A program made the translations under genes and the position numbers. Shown one piece after another: positions 20,666-31,051 of a stretch of DNA of 64,000 nt (position 1 is its first letter; every line of letters starts with the position of its first letter). This DNA is from Liopterus haemorrhoidalis (lineage: Eukaryota; Arthropoda; Insecta; Coleoptera; Dytiscidae), in assembly GCA_963971575.1 (NCBI GenBank), contig OZ020611.1, forward strand, positions 26,271,279-26,335,278, written 5' to 3'. Below the pieces are notes generated by a model that did no database searches, had not been told where the DNA came from, and saw only the letters and a program-made list of their open reading frames with translations.

Positions 20666-22454
20666 TATTGGAAGAACCGTCTCCAGCGCTGTGTGGCTTC
20701 CGAAGGAAGTTATTTTGAAATGTTATTTGAGACAATATTGAAATATAATTCTATTCGAATAATTTTTGTTTTTAAAATCAGTATAATTGGCCGGAATCTA
20801 GTCTTAATAATTTGGATTTAAAATACGTCTTTTTTGGAATAGCTATTTTATTTGATTGTCAGTTGTTTTTACAACTTAATTTTCTTATTTGTAGAGTAAA
20901 ATACTTCATCTTTCCTGATTTAACCTCATTCGTATCTCTTAGGATATAAACGTCAGCAATGCTTAAACAGTTTCCTGTACCCTTTCCCTGTTCGTATGTC
21001 AAATATTGGGCAAGATATTCATTGTCCAGATGAGATTTATTGTTCTGTTCCCAAAAATGAAATAAAAACCTGTTTCCACAATGATTATTTTAACATTTTC
21101 TCTTTAAATAATAAATTAAACCTAAACAAATATTTAATGGAGCAATACAGAAATATAATTAAAATTTAATTTTGTAAAACGTTGAGCATAAGAAAACAGA
21201 CGTGGTTAATTTACAACGAGCGAAATAAATTTCATTTGCAGGGGATATAGTGCATCATGTCCAAGGTTAATAGTGGCATCTGGGTGCATGCCACTACCTT
21301 ATTGCCACTGCAACTAGATTTATTGTTTCAACGTATTAAGGAATTAAAAATTAAATTAGAAACGTGGATAGAATATCAAACACATAATTTTTGATGTAGA
21401 ACATGAAGGCTTTATCTAGGAACTGTTATAAAATATTCATATGACGAAAATAGTTAAATGAAAATTTCTCTAAAAGAAATACGCAGAAGTAAGTTAAGCA
21501 CACAAAACAAATTAATAAGTACGGCTAAACTAGGGATCCCATTGTAAAGGAGGTAATTTTGGTATTATTTCAGATATAAAATTTCATAAATTAATTCTTT
21601 AAAACCATTCAATTAGAGTAAAATATTAAAAAATGTTAAATGATAAAAAAATAATCTATTTCTTAGAATTGGCATTTAAGATAAGGGTAGACATGTTTAT
21701 TATTGTAACTTGAGACTTTTGTAAACTTAACCTGAAAAGTAAATCGTAAATCCTTAATCATACGACATTTCTGGCATAAATTAGATTAGACGTATTAGAA
21801 CCATATGGGAAAATCTATTAATCTCTGTCTTAAAATAAATATTAATTGATCTGGGGAGATTATACAATTTAATTTATGGATAATAAATGTCATCTCGATT
21901 GACCGTGGTGTGAAATGATATTTAACAGTTGGGCGATGTAAGCCACTCAGGGTGGTTCTCTTTTTATGGAAAGTTGAGTTTAAACCGTCGTAGGGTTGTT
22001 ATGTTTTAAGAGTGCAGTTTAGATAGTCCTAAAGTACAATATTTAAAAGTTGGTTTTTAAGAGTTATGGGGTTAAGGTGTATTTAGGGGAGTTGAGTTTA
22101 GTCATCATGGGTTAGAGTCATTTAGTGTTGTCGGTCGAGTCGAGTTAAAGTAAAAAGTTATTTCGTATGAACGTTAGTGTAGTGTCCAGCTAAAGACAGG
22201 TGAGAGACAAATAGTTTTTAGACTGTAATACCCAGTGGTTGAATTAGTGTCTAGTGAAAAGAGTGTCTCCAGATTTCAGTGTTGTGAATGTGGTCTAATC
22301 TGGATTTAGCTGTCGTCGTTAATTTGTAAGTTAGTGTAAATAATGTAAATATTAAAACGTATCATAATTAAAGTGGGTTAGTTAAGATGAGGACTTTAAT
22401 TGAACAACCCTTAACTCCTTCCAAGAATCATAGCAACCAGTCAGCGGATCTAGA
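20666..22454. other. Unassigned AT-rich DNA
   Basis: No open frame of note. From about 21990 to 22440 the base composition changes to GT-rich on the plus strand, as in an LTR or untranslated leader, but I could not define ends or a target duplication. Confidence 0.4.
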
Positions 22455-22845
22455 GGGGTGGGTCAAGACTTGATCCGTCTTCAATTTAGCTTGGAATCTA
22501 ACATGAAACCTTTAATTGTTTCCACTTCATATAATTCTTTCTTGTCTAAGGTCTTATTTAAGCTGAAAACCATGTCGTGTATCTTATTCACGTTCAGTTT
22601 GAGATTATTTTCATGGAACCATTTGGTGGCCTCGGCTTTTGTTTTGTTAATACTCTCTTGTATTTGATTAGACAGTATCCCGCTATTTATAAATGTAGTA
22701 TCGTCTGCATAGATGATAGTGGATGCATTAACATTATTTGGAAGGAAATTAATGTACAGTATAAATAGCAACGGCCCAATTATTGTCCCTTGTCCAACAC
22801 CAACTTCAAGATCACAAATTTCAGACAGGCTTCCATTATATAAGC
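22455..22845 (-). pseudogene. Jockey/CR1-like LINE reverse transcriptase fragment
   Basis: The minus strand reads VGVGQGTIIGPLLFILYIN, then IIYADDTTFINSG and LKLNVNKIHDMVFS. These are RT blocks with the catalytic YADD box intact and SGVPQG changed to VGVGQG. Both ends are truncated. At about 22845 it abuts a different LINE type in the same orientation. Confidence 0.8.
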
Positions 22846-23200
22846 GAATTCGTTCATTTCTTCGATTATCTTGTCTTCGATGTAGAAGCTGGTCATGTTT
22901 GATAATCCAATGCGTATCATTTTGGTGTTACTAATATTAACTCCAAGTCTGACCTTCTGCGCTTCTGAAGTCTGACCGCTTAAACGAAGCGGTTTCATGT
23001 GGTTTGCATGTCGGCGTGGGAGTGCACTAGTAGAAAGTTGTCATCTGCCTAGTTGAGATCTTCAACCCATTTCTGTAGTCCCCCAGAATCATGTTAAATA
23101 TCAAGTGGGAAAATACGTATCCCTGTTTCACGCCAACATTTACAGGGATCTTATCATCGTTTCTATTTCGATGAAGCACGCATGACGTAGCATCTTGGTA
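22846..23200 (-). pseudogene. RTE-like LINE reverse transcriptase fragment
   Basis: The minus strand reads VNVGVKQGYVFSHLIFNMIL, then a region VEDLN*ADDNFLLVHSHADM where the first residue of the usual F/Y-ADD is a stop, then GVNISNTKMIRIG and IEDKIIEEMNEFAYI. The LEDLxxADD context and the IxGxxIEEVxxFxYLG-like block are typical of RTE-type LINEs and differ from the adjacent Jockey/CR1-like piece. Several frame changes make it inactive. Confidence 0.7.
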
Positions 23201-23388
23201 GGAATTCCAAGAATGTTAATAATAACGTTTTTGTTCATTATCCATTATTTTTTCCTTCAAAAGAATGTAACAAGATATAGTTCAAGAGGTTTAGTTCAAT
23301 TTACTTTACTGGTTGTACTGAAATAAAAATTAATTTAAGTTGCTGTTTACTAAAATTAGAAACTAATGAAATATATTTCTTGTTTCAG

Positions 23389-23516
23389 CAATGAAAGCAG
23401 CCATTTTAATTCAACGATGGTACAGACGATATCTTGCTCGGATGGAAGTGCGACGTAGATATACGTGGACTATTTTCCAGAGTATAGAATATGCTGGAGA
23501 GCAAGATCAAGTCAAG
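23389..23516 (+). CDS. rdgC: rdgC/PPEF phosphatase, N-terminal exon with IQ motif
   Basis: An internal exon bounded by a good acceptor (TTTCTTGTTTCAG, ending 23388) and donor (AAG|GTGAGT at 23517). It opens with two bases of a split codon, then ATG at 23391 and 42 codons, ending in phase 0. Residues 2-16 contain [15 protein letters not shown], a complete IQxxxRxxxxR calmodulin-binding motif. The rest reads [20 protein letters not shown] and QDQVK. This matches the start of insect RdgC and vertebrate PPEF, Ser/Thr protein phosphatases with EF-hands. In flies RdgC dephosphorylates rhodopsin in photoreceptors and calmodulin binds the IQ motif. The phosphatase and EF-hand exons are not in the window, nor a recognised upstream exon; the ATG here may be internal. 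Identification rests on family memory, not a search. Confidence 0.85.
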
Positions 23517-23544
23517 GTGAGTTTTAATTTAATCTATCCTTTGT

Positions 23545-24120
23545 TAGGATGTTGTAGGTATGACATAAAACACTTATAACTTCACTCACGTGACTTCCTG
23601 TCTGTACGGTAGAAATTGTGACAAAATGACCAGACTTAGAGAATCGAAATTTGGTATACAAAAGATACTTCAAAAAAGTCATCGACTGAAAAATATAAAC
23701 AAAATATAACGAAGAATAAATATTTATTTAAAAATTTGAGTAGGGTATCAAATAAATAATCCAGGTTCGTAGATAAACAATCAAAAATTTATTTTTGAAA
23801 AAATAAATATTTCTACTCGATTTTAGCATAAAATATAAAAAGCACCTTGTTAACTACATTCCAAAATGATTATTCTAAAAATCTGAAAAAAAAACTCAAA
23901 AGTTGACAGTGTTCAGAAACAAAATTGTTCAACAAGAGATTTTGATCAGAATAGTTTTTCACAGAATATCGAATTACTTATTGTATCTCGTTGGCCGACT
24001 GGCGTAGCGTAGTAGTAATACATGTGCTCTGCGTTGCTAAGGTCTCGGGTTCGAATCCCGTTCAGGCATGGAATTTTCTCGAAAATAAAAATTATCCTGG
24101 TTAATTGCCGAAGTAGCAAA
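23545..24120 (+). mobile_element. Diverged AGGG-family relative, copy C, in rdgC intron
   Basis: Starts GATGTTGTAGGTATGACATA about 30 bp after the rdgC donor, then CTGTACGGTAGAAATTGTGA, GAGTAGGGTATCAAAT and CAACAAGAGATTTTGATCAG. These are the family blocks in order but with heavy divergence and no TCTG tract. It holds the best tRNA-like cassette of the window (23994-24068) at the same relative site. The right end is not recognisable. Confidence 0.6.
23994..24068 (+). other. tRNA-like cassette C with consensus B box
   Basis: GCCGACTGGCGTAGCGTAG (A-box-like, from 23994) is followed at tRNA spacing by CTCGGGTTCGAATCCCG, in which GGTTCGAATCC (24048-24058) is a perfect B box with a paired T stem. 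Acceptor-like ends GCC.../...GGC pair only partly. Not a functional tRNA gene, but clearly tRNA-derived. Confidence 0.7.
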
Positions 24121-24974
24121 TGCCATTAAAATAAACAAGATTTAGGTAAATCTTCAAAAATACATCAAATTATGTTCTATACAAATTTTTGTCCAAGGCT
24201 TGGTTTACTAGTTACGAATTTTTTTAAATTTTAAAGTTTAATAACTTCCGTTTCCGGTTTCAGATTTGAATAAAAAACAATAGGGTTCTGCCCAATTATT
24301 AGGAGAATTTTTTAGTACCGGAAAGAACTCTTTAAGTTAAACCGTTTTTGAGTTATCGTGTATACACACACACAGACACACACACATACGGACGGCACTT
24401 CGAAAATAGGTTTTTTGGATTCCCTGGACCATGAAACGTGGTCATCAGTCAAAATATCGACATCGAAAATTTTCGCGATTACAATACTTGCCCCTCATAT
24501 ATTAAGGTCGGACAAGTAAAAAATGTATCTCGTAAAAAAAAATCTACTTGTCGACATCTCATAATTAATTACACTTGTAACTTGATAAATGGAAGCGTTA
24601 TCTAATTTTATGATTTTTAATATGTATAATATATCTATTCAAAATATTAGACATGTCAATCAAAATTTTGACATGTTAATTTGGTATATGACATGTAGTT
24701 TTTGAGTGAATATAACCTCAGTATAATGAAACTTAACCAAATATTTAAAAGCCAGATTTACAAGTTCGCATGGTTCCACAAAAGTCTATTTGCACCACAA
24801 CAGTCACCAAAGTAACCAGATCTAGTTTCGTATTACAAAATGAGGCAGATTATACTAATTTTTTGTCACTTAACTAGATACTTAAAAAATGTGATGAAAT
24901 TCACACTAATATTTTTGAAATTGATTGTGGTGTGTCAAATTATTAAAATGTTACTGAAGCAAGTTTAACTATTT
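24121..24974. repeat. Dispersed arthropod-type repeat fragments
   Basis: At 24280-24520 a segment with AACCGTTTTTGAGTTATCG, a CA-rich run, ACGGACGGCACTTCG and TTACAATACTTGCCC is related to the one at 40380-40640. At about 24805 CACCAAAGTAACCAGATCTA matches the host repeat in which the element at 46314 inserted. No gene. Confidence 0.4.
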
Positions 24975-25105
24975 TACCAAGATAGAGAAGAAAAAAGAGA
25001 AGACCTAGAAAAATCTGGATAGAAAGAATCTGAAAAAAGATAAACGAAAGAGGATAGGATGAAGGTCAATGTCAGGATAGATATCACCGGAAATTGCAGA
25101 TAATA
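24975..25105 (+). pseudogene. LINE ORF2 C-terminal scrap
   Basis: With stops, the plus strand reads KKRRPRKIWIERI, KKINERG and DRYHRKL. This fits the GRPRKxW...DRxRWR tail common at the C-terminus of RTE-like and related LINE polyproteins. Only about 40 residues are readable. Confidence 0.45.
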
Positions 25106-25203
25106 AGATGTTGTGAAGTGTTTTAAACTGATAATAGGGACCCATAATAATGTTTTTAATAATTTTAAAAAATTGATGTGAAGTGTGAATTTTCACACAT
25201 TTC

Positions 25204-26293
25204 AGGGTTTTGCAGGTATATAATGAGTGAAGGCGGCATGCTGAGTGTGTAGGACAAATTTTGCTTTGTATTAATCACGGCAAAATGAACGATATTTTAA
25301 AAATAATTTCTGTTTAACATAATCGTCTATTAATCTAAGAGCTTTAAAAACAAATTTTATGTTAAAATATTTTTTTGTAAATTTTAATTCAAATGCCTTA
25401 TACCATTAATTAGGTTTCTAAATATGTACAATATTTTTTTATGCAAAGTTCATTAAGATTTTGAAAGTTGCGCCAATGGCTTCCATTGGTTGTCATATGT
25501 TCCGCCCCTTTGGTTTCGTATACATGACGAGTAGAATGAAAATATAATTCCAACATTCCAATTGGTTATTAAATTTACGCTGTTAAAAATTAAATGCAAC
25601 ATTTGCCAAAATATATCTAAAATTTTGACAAAATAATTTAAAGAAAATAAAAATAGAAAAAAAAAACAAAAAATAAAATTGTCTCCTCTGCCCGGGAGAG
25701 AACCCTAGAATTCTTCGCTAGCTACGAGCATACTAACCATTAGACCATGATACGTCTATAGTCTAATGTGTTACATAACTATAACTTTTGTAAATCGTCA
25801 ACCAAAAAACACAAAAAATGCGTTATTTTCCGAAAATATAATCTGATCAAAAATTCCTGTTATACTATTCCGGTTCACACCAATGTTCATTACTCAGATT
25901 TTTAGTTTAAATCATCTGGGCTACAGGTTGTGGGACAAAAAAATTTTTTAGCACAATTTTGGCAGATATCGCCTTAAAATTATGTATTTTGCAAAAAAAA
26001 AAAAAATTGCGTTAATCCACGTACTAAGGGCTTTCATTTGATACCTTACACAGAAGTAAAAAAAATTTTTTTTTTTTTTTTCGATGAGCACAAATTTGTT
26101 TATATTTTTAGGGGATATGTTTTTAGATGTTTTAGTATTTTTCCTATGCGCGGGTCAAAAAGTTGTATAAACATGCCAAATTTCCACTCTCTAAGTTTAG
26201 CCGTTCGGCTACAATCTTTACCGAACAGACAGACAGTCAGACAGACGACAAAATGACGGTATAAGGGTTCTTTGGCCATACCTACAAAACCCT
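25204..26293 (-). mobile_element. AGGG-family repeat, copy D
   Basis: On the minus strand the copy runs from AGGGTTTTGTAGGTATGGCC (26293) to the right end at 25204, followed by the terminal hairpin GTGTGAAAATTCACAC and TTGATG down to 25173. It has a short TCTG tract, all central blocks and a tRNA-like cassette. The right quarter (GTGAAGGCGGCATGCTGAG) is a variant shared only with copy F, which defines a subfamily. Confidence 0.85.
25684..25752 (-). other. tRNA-like cassette D
   Basis: Minus strand TGGTCTAATGGTTAG (25733-25747) is an excellent A box, followed by TATGCTCGTAGCTAGCGAAG and GGGTTCTCTCCCGGGC, where the B box is decayed (TTCTC in place of TTCGA). Sequence unlike cassettes A, B, C, E, F or G. 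Confidence 0.55.
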
Positions 26294-27180
26294 AAAAATA
26301 AAATAATCAGCATATTACCGTGAAATTCATAATACAATACTATTTATTTCTAAAATGCAGAGCACGCAAAAAATTATTCAGCAAAAAATACCCCATATTT
26401 CAACATTTCTCCGCAATATTTCATTTCAATTCGTTCCAAATCTCTACAAAAACATTTCTAAATCATCTCTTTAATTCACATTCCACGATAAATATACTTT
26501 TTCATTTTGAAAGTGAATCTTTTGCATTAAAAAAGTTGTTTGTGGCACTATGTTTAAATTGATATTTTATGTAAATTTAGTTAAAAAGTATTTCAAACTG
26601 TCAGACACTTTTCAGACAAGACTATTTTCCAATTAGCTGTCTTGGTATTCGACAGTTAATAAGAAATATAATTATTAAATTGTTTCGTTTATTTAAACCT
26701 TAGACATTCTTAATTGATTTATATTGTTTTTGTAGCAGAAATTAAGTTGTTGGAATTTCAGAAATATTTTCCTTTTGGACTATGTCAATCACGATGACTT
26801 CTCTCATAAAATTTGTTTAATTTGTTCGTTTTAATATATACTCTAGTCACTCAAATAGGCTGTGTTAGGTGGAATAGTCATCAATAGCCCAATAGCGCAA
26901 TACCCATCATTAGTGAGGGCCAAAAATTTTCTTACAAAAAAAAAAAAAACAACTTTTACAAAATCACCATTTTACTCTGTTTAGTACTTCTGATAACTGA
27001 TGCATTTAGATTTTGTTAATTATTTATATAATTTCCGTTGCACCACCTAAGTGCATAGAGCTTCCACAAAATCGATCCAACGAATTCTGTTCTAGGCAAG
27101 AATTTTAGTTTTGCTCCACGATTTCCCTCCTTCATGAGTAGAGACCGGATAAATAAGCACAAAAAAATTAAAAAAAGCTC
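26294..27180. other. No recognised feature
   Basis: AT-rich DNA; the 80-codon frame at 26320-26562 is low-complexity (Phe/Ser/Lys) and has no splice or homology support. Confidence 0.4.
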
Positions 27181-27290
27181 TAAAAAATGTGGCAAAAAGC
27201 GCAAAAATGTGGCAAAAAAGCACAAAAAATATGGCAAAAAAGCACAAAAACGTATCAAAGAAGCACAAAAATGTGCCAAGAAATCATGGA
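27181..27290 (+). repeat. ~21-bp minisatellite (ATGTGGCAAAAAAGCACAAAA)
   Basis: Five to six units of ATGTGGCAAAAAGCACAAA type with small changes. The Lys/Met-rich frame it produces is a repeat artefact. Confidence 0.75.
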
Positions 27291-27329
27291 GTTGAGAACA
27301 AAAAGCACAAAGTTAAAAACGTACAAAGC

Positions 27330-27480
27330 ACAAGCTTAGTAAGAATTTTAATTTACATATTTTTGGATTTATCGGATATAAATTGTCAGCAAAATTTAGA
27401 TCTTCTAAGTACGGAAAGAGGCTCCACTGAATAACTCTCGCCTTTTTTGTTACTTTAATCATAATGACATCTATTAAATT
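27330..27480 (-). pseudogene. RTE-like LINE reverse transcriptase scrap
   Basis: The minus strand reads VTKKARVIQWSLFPYLEDLN followed by FADNLY, matching the RTE-type block GIQWxxxxxLEDLDFADD with the second catalytic Asp changed to Asn. Same LINE type as at 22846-23200. Confidence 0.65.
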
Positions 27481-27739
27481 AGGAATTGTAAAGATAATAG
27501 CAGGCATCATTGCTAAACAGCGGAACTGATTTCAAAATCTTTGTATTAGTGTCCACAGTGTCGTTAATTAGATGGGCATGTTTAATGAAATTTAGTAGAT
27601 ATAGCGTGCTGTGGTGTTTTGGACGATGGCTTAGCTGGAATTTGACAGTTTGTGTTTATCCAACAAGTATGTGTATGCCCGGTATTTTGCAATTATGTGT
27701 TGTACTGTGTAAATTACACAGCAATCATAGTCTAGAATC

Positions 27740-27975
27740 AGTGGTTTCCAAAAATATTACTCCTCAGCAGATGCCCCTAAACCAGAAAAAATAAATAGTT
27801 CGAACCCCCAGTAGATGACTATATAGATATATCCCTTCTATTTTGATGGGCATATTTCTTTCGGAAGCTTGGCGGTAAATACAGATTCATAATGAACTTA
27901 TAACTAGATTATACATTTACTTCGCGTACCCCTAAATATCGATGCATATACCTCATGGGGTACAGGCACCTTACT
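27740..27975. mobile_element. hAT (Charlie-type) fragment
   Basis: CAGTGGTTTCCAAAAATATT at 27740 resembles the CAGTGGTTCCCAAA start of hAT elements, and GTACCCCTAAATATCGAT near 27919 with CCTCATGGGGTACA resembles their other end. No target duplication found. Confidence 0.35.
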
Positions 27976-29276
27976 TCGGAATAATTTTTGATGATCACCA
28001 ATAATATAACCATACAATACTTTATAAGTTTATATTTTTAATTTGAATTTTAAAACGTATTTTAATTGAATCAGTAATTAGGGTATTGAATAGTTGATAA
28101 TTATATTTGGTAAAACTCGAATATAGGTAAAATTTTCACAACAATATTTGTTGCGACCGAATCGATTATCGTGCGGATAACTACGAAGGACCAGTGCCAT
28201 TTGGCTTCGCCAGGCACAGAGCGTGTGAACTGTATATACAACGTGGGCTGGTGGTCGATGCGACCCAGTGACTATCACGGAAAGGATAAGTATTTTACAC
28301 TCTTCACTGACGCGGCATATACGACAATTTTAACACAAATACGGTAAATACTTAACACGTATACGTTAGCCTTTGAAGAGACAGGTTCCTGATGAGGCCC
28401 ACATATAAATGTTGATCCCTAGGCGTAAGACGTCTTTTTGAGTCCTTAGCTAGAGGGGGGCGTAACGTGTGGTTACCTGCGCCCAGTGAGGGTATAGGTA
28501 GGGGAAAATCCCAAGCAAGTAGGATGCCTGGACACCAGCGTGCAAGAAAATCAAAAATCTCACTAGCTATCTACTAACTAAGTAAATAAGGTAGGTGCCT
28601 TACTAGTACCAACTATTTTATCAAGCAGATACCATACATGCCTATTTTAGGATCCAAACCAAGCGGGTAAAGTGGAGTGCGGGGTTGAACCATGCAGGGC
28701 AAAGCTGCAAGGGGCAGTGGCAGATCCTTAATCCTTTGTACTTGGAGTCCCTAAAAATCGTTGCACAACAAAGCATTGCTCTTACTGATGACGATAATCT
28801 ATGTAGCACTAAGCTGTCAGAGTTGCACGCGCCTCTGCTCCTCCCTCACCAGTTAACTACGGTTTTGGTTGCTGGTTTTCTTAAACTTGTTAATCTTGTG
28901 GGCTTCTTATATTAGGTTCAGTTTTAAGCTTTTTTCACAATGTTGGGGTTGAATGTTAAGGTATGGCTTTCTGTATGAAGGTCTATCCTTGTTTCTTGAA
29001 TGATTTTTTGTGTTCGGATATTCGTATGTTGTAGCGGCGTTCCATTTGTTCTATGTGTGTCGCATTACATCTGTTTCAAATTAATATATAATCTCAAACG
29101 CTTCAATTTTTCTGGTCTGTCTTTATAATAATAATAATGAAGTTGATGATGTCGTCTTTACTGAAATTATGCATTTTCTACCACCAAGCTTCTCTCAGCC
29201 AAAAAAACCGAACATCGTCCTGTTGTCGAATCGCGTACGAACCGAACATCTTGTCCGGCTGAGAAAAACATCACTC
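27976..29276. other. Unassigned, more balanced composition
   Basis: Less AT-rich than its surroundings. Segments around 28400-28560 and 28650-28900 look like untranslated or decayed coding parts of a retroelement, but I cannot place them in a family. No intact frame. Confidence 0.3.
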
Positions 29277-29710
29277 TCAAAGAAGACGAGAAGAGAACCA
29301 AGTACCTGGACTTCTTGTCCAAAATAAGAAAAACGTACCTGAGTTACTGTATAGAAGTCCCAAAATCGTAGTCTTGATTTTGGGTGGCTTTAAATCTGCT
29401 TTCAAGAGGGAAATTGAGATCATTCCCGTCTGCAGATTATCTGCTAGTTCTCTGGTATAAAGATTGGAAAAAGTAGTGCTGCTCGGATCGCTTCGCATTG
29501 TGTGGACTCTGGATTTGGTGTGAGACCATCGGTCGCATATCGCCAGGATTTGAGATTCGACCGATTGCTGGGATAAATCTCTCTCGACCTTCCCGTGAAG
29601 GTGAGGAGAGCGTCTCGTCGGTACCGAACACATTGTGGGTAAACCTGGACGGTACTAGCGGGGCTACAATAATAATAATACCGTTTTAATAATAATAATG
29701 ATAATAAATT
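29277..29710 (+). mobile_element. Possible 3' end of a (TAA)n-tailed LINE
   Basis: A relatively GC-rich stretch ends CTAGCGGGGCTACAATAATAATAATA, followed by more TAA/AAT units to about 29710. A TAA tail after a GC-rich 3' region is usual for I-clade LINEs. The overlapping frames here contain no RT motif. Confidence 0.3.
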
Positions 29711-29959
29711 AAATTAAATTATAATAAAGACAGCAAGGATCCAGCTTCAACATAATGACGACTTGAATTCTTCTACTTCCTGTGGTCGTTCATGGCGTCG
29801 TATTTTCTTCTTTTTGTAGATATAGTTTTGGTCATCAGTTAAATACCAATTTTACCTCAACTTAACAAATTTTTTAATTAGAAACTTGGAGCCTCAACAT
29901 GGTATTGTAATGTCTTTCGTGACTATAAGCTCTGAGATTGATTCCTAGGCTGTTTGCTA

Positions 29960-30649
29960 GAGTGCGTTCAAGATAACTTCATGCCAGGTCTATATTACCG
30001 ACTGGGCTGCGCAGAAACCAAATTTCGTCCATGACGTTACCAACAGTTGGTTTGATACATTTCAGTGGCGTCACTTACTTTGATCTGTTCTTGACTACGC
30101 GTATATTTCGATTTTGATTGTTTAATTCCGTTTTTGTTTTCTTTTTTAAATTTTGTTGTCTATTTTCTTTGTTAAATTAGGTTAGTTGTTTTCTTAATAT
30201 TTAAAAATTAATAGATTGTTATGCTACGACTGTAAAATTTCAGGGTGGTGGGTTTCAATCAAATGTTTGTGTGGTGATCTTATTTTATTCTCTTTTTATA
30301 ATATGACCTATATATCCACATCCATTTCCTTTTTTTCACTTTTACTTCAATTACAATAATTAAAAACTGTTACATACGGGTTTTATATATAATTTGCAAT
30401 TACAGGGTGAAATTGATACATTTATGCACAAAAATATATTATTATTTATTTCTCGTACGTTTTCAGGTATGCCGTGTACTAAAACGAGAACACAAATTAA
30501 TTTGAAATACATGATTTTGTTTGTTTGGTATCCACAACAATTGATAAGGCAGAAACCCTTATGTACGTCTATGTAATCAGCTGTTTTCTCGCGCAGGATT
30601 GATAACGTATTTTATGATGCCCTGGCATGAAGTTATCCTGAATGTACTC
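29960..30649. mobile_element. TA-flanked MITE with ~31-bp inverted ends
   Basis: Left end GAGTGCGTTCAAGATAACTT and complement of the right end GAGTACATTCAGGATAACTT match over about 26 of 31 bases. TA is present on both sides (29958-29959 and 30650-30651), as in Tc1/mariner insertions. No transposase inside. Confidence 0.7.
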
Positions 30650-30651
30650 TA

Positions 30652-31051
30652 ATTCATTGCCAGATATGACAAAATAATTTATTTTGTAATATTCCATGGT
30701 TAATATATCTTTATGGAATATTAAACTATCTCCCACCAAATAAATCAAAACTTTGTCTCATTTCATAAAAAATAACATTTTTATTATGATAATAAAAATA
30801 TATGAGGGATCAATCAATCATTTTATGTTACTTTGTGCTAGTTGTCCGGTCGTCCATGAAATATGCCAAAGGTTAATACACATCCATCAATATCGATTTC
30901 ATTGGCGAATTGTTTAGTTTAGATACCCGTATTTTTCACCCCTTGTAAAATTAATTTCGTATTAATTTTTAATTTAGACCTTTATATGTTAATGTCAATT
31001 TAATTAATTCCTCAGTTAATGATGTTGCGCTTTAAAATTTGACTCTAAATA
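30652..31051. other. No recognised feature
   Basis: AT-rich DNA between two TA-flanked elements. Confidence 0.4.

Noticed and set aside
21990..22440. Possible solo LTR beginning TGTTATGTTTTAAG
   Set aside because: No convincing CA end or matching target duplication could be found.
23994..24068. Functional tRNA gene
   Set aside because: B box is perfect, but acceptor stem pairing and anticodon arm are poor; it sits in a repeat at the cassette position.
29277..29633. 118-codon minus frame and overlapping 63-codon plus frame
   Set aside because: No recognised domain on either strand; treated as retroelement 3' sequence.
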